NCBI GenBank assembly: GCA_017403285.1
Contig: JAFQOI010000101.1
Coordinates: forward strand, 1-64,000
Direction of reading: 5' to 3'
Source of the DNA: a bacterium
GTDB taxonomy: Bacteria > Cyanobacteriota > Vampirovibrionia > Gastranaerophilales > Gastranaerophilaceae
Length of the DNA stretch: 64,000 nt
Part shown: positions 59,427 to 64,000 of the stretch, piece by piece
Layout: each line of letters starts with the position of its first letter
Position numbering within the stretch: position 1 is the first letter of the stretch
Program-made: the position numbers and the translations under genes
Notes under the pieces: model-generated
What the model was told of the DNA's origin: nothing
Seen by the model: the letters and a program-made list of their open reading frames with translations, nothing else
Databases searched by the model: none

Positions 59427-60479
59427 ATGCAAATAGGAATACCAAGAGCTTTATCATATTATGACTTTTTCCCATTTTGGTATGGTTTTTTTACTGATTT
59501 AGGAATTGAAATAGTTTTATCTGACCCAACAACAAAAGAAACAATGTCGAAAGGTTCATCAATGGTTGTGCCTGAAACTTGTTTGCCTGTCAAAGTCTAT
59601 GTTGGTCATATCCTAAATTTATTAGATAAAAAAGTTGATAAAATCTTTGTTCCATCTCTTCAATCTATCCTTCCTAAAATATACAACTGTTCTAAATTAA
59701 GAGGACTTCCTGATTTAATTAGAAATGTTATAAAAAAAGATTTTACAATTATAGAGGCAACTCTTGATAAATCAGAAAAGAAACAAGGTTTGTATGAGTT
59801 TTTAATGGAAATTGCTGCTTATTTTAATATTACTGATTTTGATAGAGTAAAAAAGGCATCAAAAAATGCTTGGAAAGTTTATAATAACTTTCAAGTTATG
59901 ACAAGAGCAGGGGTCCCATACAAAAAAGCATTGAAGTCAGCATTGGAAAATAAGGTTATTATTCCTGAAAATGATAAAGTTTATCCGATAAATGTTGCTC
60001 TTGTTGCGCATGGTTATAATTTATATGACGAACGTGTAAGTATGAAAATATTTGAAAAACTAGAAAAATTAGATGTAAAAGTTCATACGGCAGGTCAATT
60101 GACACATGAGCAAATGAATGAGGGACTTAATTCTATGCGCTCTAGATTGTATTGGGCAAATGAATATGAAATAACAGGTGCGGCTTCACACTATATTCAA
60201 GATAAAAATATTGATGGTGTTATAACGATTAATGCATTTGGTTGTGGTCCGGATTCTTTGATGTTAGAGAGAATATCTCGTTTCTCAAGAAAATTTGGTA
60301 AACCAATTTTAAATCTTTCTATAGATGAGCATACTGGCGAAGCAGGTTTTGTAACTCGTATTGAAGCATTTGTTGATATGCTATATAGGAAAAAACGATA
60401 CGGCATATTAAATAAAATCAAAATCCAAGACAGAAAAGAAAAATATAACAATATTGAATGCAAAGATATGCTTCAGTAA
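59427..60479 (+). CDS. DUF2229 / 2-hydroxyacyl-CoA dehydratase-like protein
   Basis: A 350-residue protein. It begins MQIGIPRALSYYDFFPFWYG and contains VVPETCLPVKVYVGHI, VPSLQSILPKIYNCSKLRGL, then a late INAFGCGPDSLMLERISRF, LNLSIDEHTGEAGFVTRIEA. This pattern with Cys residues at PETC, YNC and FGCGPDS belongs to the DUF2229 / HgdB-like family, whose members bind an iron-sulfur cluster and are related to the dehydratase or its activase. Here it stands alone, without the BadF-type ATPase activase or CoA transferase. GAGAGGGA is before the ATG, and TATAAT at 59396-59401 fits a promoter. Function unknown. Confidence 0.72.
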   Translation: MQIGIPRALSYYDFFPFWYGFFTDLGIEIVLSDPTTKETMSKGSSMVVPETCLPVKVYVGHILNLLDKKVDKIFVPSLQSILPKIYNCSKLRGLPDLIRNVIKKDFTIIEATLDKSEKKQGLYEFLMEIAAYFNITDFDRVKKASKNAWKVYNNFQVMTRAGVPYKKALKSALENKVIIPENDKVYPINVALVAHGYNLYDERVSMKIFEKLEKLDVKVHTAGQLTHEQMNEGLNSMRSRLYWANEYEITGAASHYIQDKNIDGVITINAFGCGPDSLMLERISRFSRKFGKPILNLSIDEHTGEAGFVTRIEAFVDMLYRKKRYGILNKIKIQDRKEKYNNIECKDMLQ

Positions 60480-60492
60480 TGAAAAAATAACT

Positions 60493-60521
60493 AAAAAAAA
60501 GAGGAACTTTTGTTCCTCTTT
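60493..60521. terminator. Terminator between the DUF2229-like gene and sepF
   Basis: AAAGAGGAAC (60498-60507) pairs with GTTCCTCTTT (60512-60521) across TTTT. The T run is stronger on the minus strand (A run at 60493-60500), which suits sepF, but both converging genes may use it. Confidence 0.85.
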
Positions 60522-60548
60522 AATTGTTCTTATAAAAATTCCCCAAAA

Positions 60549-61034
60549 CTATGCTTGAGGTTGATTCCACAAAGCATCTCTAATAAACTTGCTTTTTTGT
60601 GATTCTGATGACAGTGCAACGTTAACTGGAGTGAAGATAAATACAGAATCACCGATTTTTTGTTGGCTTCCAGATAATGCGTGAGTTGCTCCGCATAAGA
60701 AGTCAACCACTCTTAAAGCTTGTTCTTTGTCTAATAAATGTAAATTTAAAACAACTGTTTTTCTATCTTTTAAATGTTTTACGATGGATATTGAATCTTC
60801 ATATGAGCGAGGTTCTGAAACCATTACTTCATATCCTTTGAAATTTGGGTGAGAAACAACTTTTGCACTTGGTGCTTTTTGTTCAGTAGTGTAATTTGGG
60901 CTTAAAGCTAAATTGTCCTGAACGGCATAATCGTCTGCTTCGTCCATCATCCCTTCATAAATACTGTCTTCTCTGTTTTCGAATCCTGATGTTAAAAAAT
61001 CAATGATTTTTTGAAATTTGTCTGCAACTGCCAA
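60549..61034 (-). CDS. sepF: Cell division protein SepF
   Basis: Membrane-binding partner of FtsZ that shapes the division septum. The 161-residue protein begins with a short amphipathic helix (VADKFQKIIDFLTSGF). An acidic linker follows, then the SepF domain (about 65-150) with EVMVSEPRSYEDSISIVKHL, RKTVVLNLHLLDKEQALRVV and DFLCGATHALSGSQQKIGDS, the family's glycine-containing dimer region. The start is TTG, chosen because GGAGG stands eight bases upstream and no ATG is nearby. The yggS gene is 20 bases upstream on the same strand, an order known from cyanobacteria and Firmicutes. Confidence 0.93.
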   Translation of the reverse strand: MAVADKFQKIIDFLTSGFENREDSIYEGMMDEADDYAVQDNLALSPNYTTEQKAPSAKVVSHPNFKGYEVMVSEPRSYEDSISIVKHLKDRKTVVLNLHLLDKEQALRVVDFLCGATHALSGSQQKIGDSVFIFTPVNVALSSESQKSKFIRDALWNQPQA

Positions 61035-61054
61035 TTTTTCTTCCTCCTAGTATG

Positions 61055-61714
61055 TTATTTAAATAATATTCTCCCAAGTCGAATAATCGATGCGCCTTCT
61101 TGAAGCGCGATTTTAAAGTCCCTGCTCATACCCATCGATATCTCACTTAATTCTACTTTATATGTAGATTGCAAAACATCATATATTTGTTTGATATTAC
61201 CAAATAATTGGTGAAGTTTATCCTCTGAACAATTTAGTGGAGCCATGTTCATAAGTCCCATAATTTTTATTCCCTCTAATTCAAGAAGTCTAGGAAACTC
61301 TGACATAATCTCTTCTGGAGAAAATCCAGACTTTTGTTCTTCTCTTGCGTTATTCACTTGCAATAATACATTTTGTACAATGCCTTGTTTTATTGCTTCA
61401 TCAGATATTATTTTTGCAAGTTTCAATGAATCTACGGAATGAATTAAATAAAACTTTCCTACCGCAAGTTTTGCTTTATTTGTTTGAAGATGTCCGATTA
61501 AATGAAATCTGCTATTTTTTAATATTTCTGCTGGCAGTTTTTCCATTTTTTCTAGTGCATCTTTTACTCTATTCTCTCCGAAATCACGAAAACCTATCTC
61601 GTAATATTTGATGATTTGTGATTCGTCAAAATATTTGGTAACTGCAACTATTGTTGGGCTGTAAGGTACAATCTGTGTTTTTATTTTTTCGTAGTTCTCA
61701 ATGACATTATTCAT
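61055..61714 (-). CDS. PLP homeostasis protein, YggS/PROSC family
   Basis: Pyridoxal-phosphate-binding protein that keeps PLP and amino-acid pools in balance. The 219-residue chain is normal. The PLP lysine is K27 in TIVAVTKYFDES. FGENRVKDALEKMEKLP, RFHLIGHLQTNKAKLAVG, IHSVDSLKLAKIIS and the C-terminal EISMGMSRDFKIALQEGASI and IRLGRILF are hallmark motifs. An AAGGAG box lies 16 bases before the ATG, farther than usual, and a seven-codon frame (MTYRKNE) starts directly at that box and ends overlapping the yggS start, so initiation may be coupled. It is co-transcribed with sepF. Confidence 0.92.
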   Translation of the reverse strand: MNNVIENYEKIKTQIVPYSPTIVAVTKYFDESQIIKYYEIGFRDFGENRVKDALEKMEKLPAEILKNSRFHLIGHLQTNKAKLAVGKFYLIHSVDSLKLAKIISDEAIKQGIVQNVLLQVNNAREEQKSGFSPEEIMSEFPRLLELEGIKIMGLMNMAPLNCSEDKLHQLFGNIKQIYDVLQSTYKVELSEISMGMSRDFKIALQEGASIIRLGRILFK

Positions 61715-61834
61715 TTTTTCTGTATGTCATCTCCTTCTACTGTATTAAAAACACTGTACTAATTATATTAAATGTTTAAAAAGAATACAACAAATTGTTC
61801 ACTAAACAAGAAAATGAGTATTTTTTTTAAATCA

Positions 61835-61866
61835 AAATCATGGAAACATGCATGGTTACATGATTT
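61835..61866. repeat. 32-base near-perfect palindrome upstream of xer
   Basis: Centred between 61850 and 61851, AAATCATG (61835-61842) mirrors CATGATTT (61859-61866), and CATGCATG is in the middle. Fourteen of sixteen pairs match. It lies in the 244-base space between yggS and the recombinase gene. Candidate operator or recombination-type site; no known box was recognised. Confidence 0.6.
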
Positions 61867-61958
61867 CAAACAAGTTAATTTTTCTTAATAAACCACGATT
61901 GTAGTAGTCTTTTCTTGATTTTTTCTTAAAATTTTTTTACAATTCAAAAGGTGGGGTT

Positions 61959-62861
61959 ATGAACGAGAATTCAAAACGATATCTTCAAGAGTTTAAATTA
62001 TATATTGAAATTGAAAAGAATTTTTCAAAACATACCGTAACGGCTTATTCTTCCGATATTTTAAGTTTTCTTGTTTGGTTGAATGAAAAAAACATTGAAG
62101 AAGTTAATTATGCAAATATAAAAGAGTATTTGTTGTATATTAAGCAGTTTAATTATTCTAAAACGACGACTGCGCGAAAAATAGCTTCTTTGAGAACGTT
62201 CTATAGATTTTTATATAGAGAAAAAATAATTGAAACAAATCCTGCGTTGGGAGTTCATTCTCCTAAAAAGGGGAAAAGTTTGCCTGAATTTTTGACAGAG
62301 AATGAAATAGAGCAGGTTTTAAATAATATAAAAATGGAAAGTCCTGCTGGGTATAGAAATAGAACAATATTGGAGCTTTTATATGCAACGGGGATGCGTA
62401 TTTCCGAATTAAGCAATTTGAATTTTGAAAATTTAAATTTAGAAGAAAATGAAATAAAGGTTTTTGGGAAAGGTTCAAAAGAAAGAATCGTACTTGTTTC
62501 AGAGAGAGCAAAAAAATACTTAGAATCTTATATTAAAACTGCTAGATATTTAATTTTTAAATCTGAAGAAAATAGTCCCAAATCCCCTGTTTTTATAAAT
62601 AAGACAGGATATAGATTACAGCCGCAAAGTGTAAGATTGGCAATAAAGGACGTTATGGAAAGGATAGAGTTACCAAAACATGTAACTCCACACGTTTTCA
62701 GGCATAGTTTTGCAACTAAATTATTAGAAAATGGCGCTGACTTAAGAGTTGTTCAAGAATTATTGGGACATAGCAGCATCAGTAATACTCAAATATACAC
62801 ACACGTTTCAGCAGAAAGATTGCGCCAATCCTATAATATTGCACATCCTCGTGCTAATTAA
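61959..62861 (+). CDS. Tyrosine recombinase, XerC/XerD family
   Basis: A 300-residue site-specific recombinase, the normal size for chromosome-dimer resolution enzymes. The N-terminal SAM-like core-binding domain (about 5-90) contains FSKHTVTAYSSDILSFLVW. The catalytic residues are all present: R147 (ATGMRISEL), K171 (VFGKGSKERI), H245 and R248 (THVTPH-like HVTPHVFRHS), H271 (LLGHSS) and Y280 (QIYTHVS). GGTGGGG-type purines lie before the ATG. The full set and length favour a housekeeping Xer enzyme over a phage integrase. No attachment site or mobile gene is near. A sugar kinase follows 33 bases on. Confidence 0.9.
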   Translation: MNENSKRYLQEFKLYIEIEKNFSKHTVTAYSSDILSFLVWLNEKNIEEVNYANIKEYLLYIKQFNYSKTTTARKIASLRTFYRFLYREKIIETNPALGVHSPKKGKSLPEFLTENEIEQVLNNIKMESPAGYRNRTILELLYATGMRISELSNLNFENLNLEENEIKVFGKGSKERIVLVSERAKKYLESYIKTARYLIFKSEENSPKSPVFINKTGYRLQPQSVRLAIKDVMERIELPKHVTPHVFRHSFATKLLENGADLRVVQELLGHSSISNTQIYTHVSAERLRQSYNIAHPRAN

Positions 62862-62894
62862 TATAATATTTTTAGTAATAAAAAGGAATTAAAA

Positions 62895-63941
62895 ATGGGT
62901 GATTTTATAACAATTGGTAGTGCTACGTTAGATGCTTTTATTGAGACAGATTCTGCAAACATTGTTTCAGTGTGTACAAATAATGCAAAAAAAGAGTTTA
63001 TGGCGTATCCTTATGGAGCAAAATTAGAAATAGAGAAATTTGATTTTAAAACAGGCGGTGGGGCATTGAATACTGCGGCTAATTTTGCAAGTTTAGGTTT
63101 TGATACTTCTACTATTGTTAAAATTGGTGATAATGTGCAAGGTGACAATATTATAAAGGTCTTAAAATCATTGAACGTTGATTTATCTAATGTTGTTAGA
63201 TCAAAAGAATATCAAACGGGTTTTTCAATAATATTGATAAGTTTTCAAGGGGATAGAACCGTTCTTGCTCACAGGGGTGCGAATGCTCACATAGAACTTG
63301 AAGATATTAATTTTGATGCAATTAAAAATTCTAAATGGCTTTATTTGGCACCTTTAAATGGCTCATCAACAAAAATTTTAGATAAAATTGCAGAATATGC
63401 TGAAAATAATGATGTTAATATGGCTATTAATGTTGGAACAAGTAGTATTAAACAAGGAAAAGAGCACCTTTATAACGTATTAAAAACAGCAGAAGTTGTA
63501 ATAATGAATAGAGATGAAGCAACTTTACTTACTGATATTAATGTCAGACCTGATACAAAGGAAGAAAAATTCTCAGAAGAAATAATTCATCCTGATATAA
63601 AAAAAATGTTAAAGGAAATATTTCCAAAAGAAAATAAAATTTCCATTATAACAGATGGCAAACATGGTGCTTATGCATACGATGGTGAAAAATTCTATCA
63701 ATGTGATGAATTTCCTGCAAATGTTATTTCTACTTTAGGGGCAGGTGATGCATTTGCATCAACATTTGTTGCGACGCTTGAAAAAACAAAATGGGACATT
63801 GAGAAATCTTTGATGTATGCTTCTGTTAATGCAGCATCAATTGTTGAACATTTTGGTGCTCAAGATGGATTTTTAACGTTTGATGAAATTGAAGAACGTT
63901 TGAAAAAACATCCAGAGTTCAAGGTCAAAATAGTAAAGTAA
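62895..63941 (+). CDS. PfkB-family carbohydrate/nucleoside kinase
   Basis: A 348-residue kinase of the ribokinase fold. The N-terminal FITIGSATLDAFIETDSAN and GGGALNTAANFASLGFDTS match the first signature, and STLGAGDAFASTFVATLEK the second with the catalytic Asp of GAGD. AINVGTSSIKQGKEHLYNVL and VVIMNRDEATLLTD are the usual central strands. Length and the extra insertion after residue 215 resemble adenosine-kinase-like or ADP-heptose-type members; the substrate cannot be set. AAGGA is eight bases before the ATG. trpB begins 12 bases after its stop, so they may share a transcript. Confidence 0.85.
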   Translation: MGDFITIGSATLDAFIETDSANIVSVCTNNAKKEFMAYPYGAKLEIEKFDFKTGGGALNTAANFASLGFDTSTIVKIGDNVQGDNIIKVLKSLNVDLSNVVRSKEYQTGFSIILISFQGDRTVLAHRGANAHIELEDINFDAIKNSKWLYLAPLNGSSTKILDKIAEYAENNDVNMAINVGTSSIKQGKEHLYNVLKTAEVVIMNRDEATLLTDINVRPDTKEEKFSEEIIHPDIKKMLKEIFPKENKISIITDGKHGAYAYDGEKFYQCDEFPANVISTLGAGDAFASTFVATLEKTKWDIEKSLMYASVNAASIVEHFGAQDGFLTFDEIEERLKKHPEFKVKIVK

Positions 63942-63953
63942 AAGGAACGGACT

Positions 63954-64000
63954 ATGACTAATACTAAATTTGGACAATTCGGTGGACAGTACATCCCCGA
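63954..64000 (+). CDS. trpB: Tryptophan synthase beta chain, 5' end only
   Basis: The window ends 16 codons into this gene. The readable part, MTNTKFGQFGGQYIP, matches the usual TrpB start (FGxFGGxYVPE). AAAGGA lies seven bases before the ATG. The rest is outside the window, so completeness cannot be judged. Confidence 0.8.
   Translation, partial: MTNTKFGQFGGQYIP

Noticed and set aside
61835-61866. The palindrome as a dif site
   Set aside because: The dif layout needs two 11-base arms with ATAA/TTAT-type inner ends around a six-base centre; this sequence is a continuous dyad without them.
1-64000. CRISPR array, insertion sequence, prophage or integrative element
   Set aside because: No regularly spaced repeats, transposase, terminal inverted repeats or phage genes were seen; the lone Xer-type recombinase has the features of the housekeeping enzyme.
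1-64000. Recoding of UGA
   Set aside because: TGA acts as a normal stop (for example at 5418-5420), and no reading frame needs an internal TGA.

Overview
The window is AT-rich bacterial chromosome with densely packed genes, nearly all of them intact. The best fit is a non-photosynthetic relative of cyanobacteria, most likely a gut-type Vampirovibrionia/Melainabacteria (Gastranaerophilales). This is an inference from gene content. The response regulator at 57466-58215 looks like cyanobacterial RpaB, sepF and yggS form a cyanobacteria-like pair, and ispH is followed by rpsA. HydG implies an anaerobic [FeFe]-hydrogenase lifestyle, a small orphan protein starts MAINPVSFG, and no photosynthesis gene is visible. 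The genetic code appears standard.

Layout. 1-6960: the end of a tRNA-Cys gene, then a type IV pilus / type II secretion operon (PilP/GspC-like protein, secretin, ATPase, inner-membrane protein, small conserved protein). 7004-8040: tRNA-Ile, a 51-codon ORF and a small heat-shock protein. 8040-13502 (minus): a HELHH-motif protein with threonine/alanine/serine repeats, hydG, an ACT-domain protein, a UPF0210 protein and a TPR protein. 13700-16178: ispH-rpsA and a small membrane protein. 16175-20124: uvrA, a lipoate ligase and an orphan protein. 20299-27833: an M16 peptidase pair, two TPR proteins, a thioesterase, a sugar kinase and a polysaccharide pyruvyl transferase. 27835-31178 (minus): a FliA/WhiG-type sigma factor, an unknown protein, a radical SAM protein, rpmA and rplU. 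31429-38902: a TPR protein, TrkA-TrkH potassium uptake, and an unrecognised three-gene membrane module (vWA-like, FHA-like polytopic, zinc ribbon plus TonB-C-like). 38899-49865 (minus): aroA, a newly noticed 47-codon ORF, and a UMP-biosynthesis operon pyrK-pyrD-pyrE-pyrB-pyrC-pyrF/carA-carB. 50129-57375: a rhodanese-like protein, a lytic-transglycosylase-like protein, hisD, a hisA-hisI-hisE fusion, bioB, cysK and an orphan protein. 57466-64000: rpaB, an EamA permease, a DUF2229-like protein, sepF-yggS, xerC/D, a sugar kinase and the start of trpB.

The most noteworthy signals are regulatory or architectural. The pyr operon has a near-consensus promoter, a 12-residue leader peptide, and a perfect 13-bp terminator placed between the leader stop codon and pyrK, which is the arrangement of translation-coupled attenuation. 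Its fifth step and the CarA subunit are fused (PyrF-CarA), and the CarA part carries Tyr where the catalytic His of the glutaminase should be. trkA has its ribosome-binding site inside a perfect 12-bp hairpin whose loop region carries a promoter. hsp20 has a candidate RNA thermometer. Several genes appear leaderless.

No insertion sequence, CRISPR array, prophage or gene-free stretch longer than 300 bases was seen. All family assignments come from reading motifs by eye; no database search was run.
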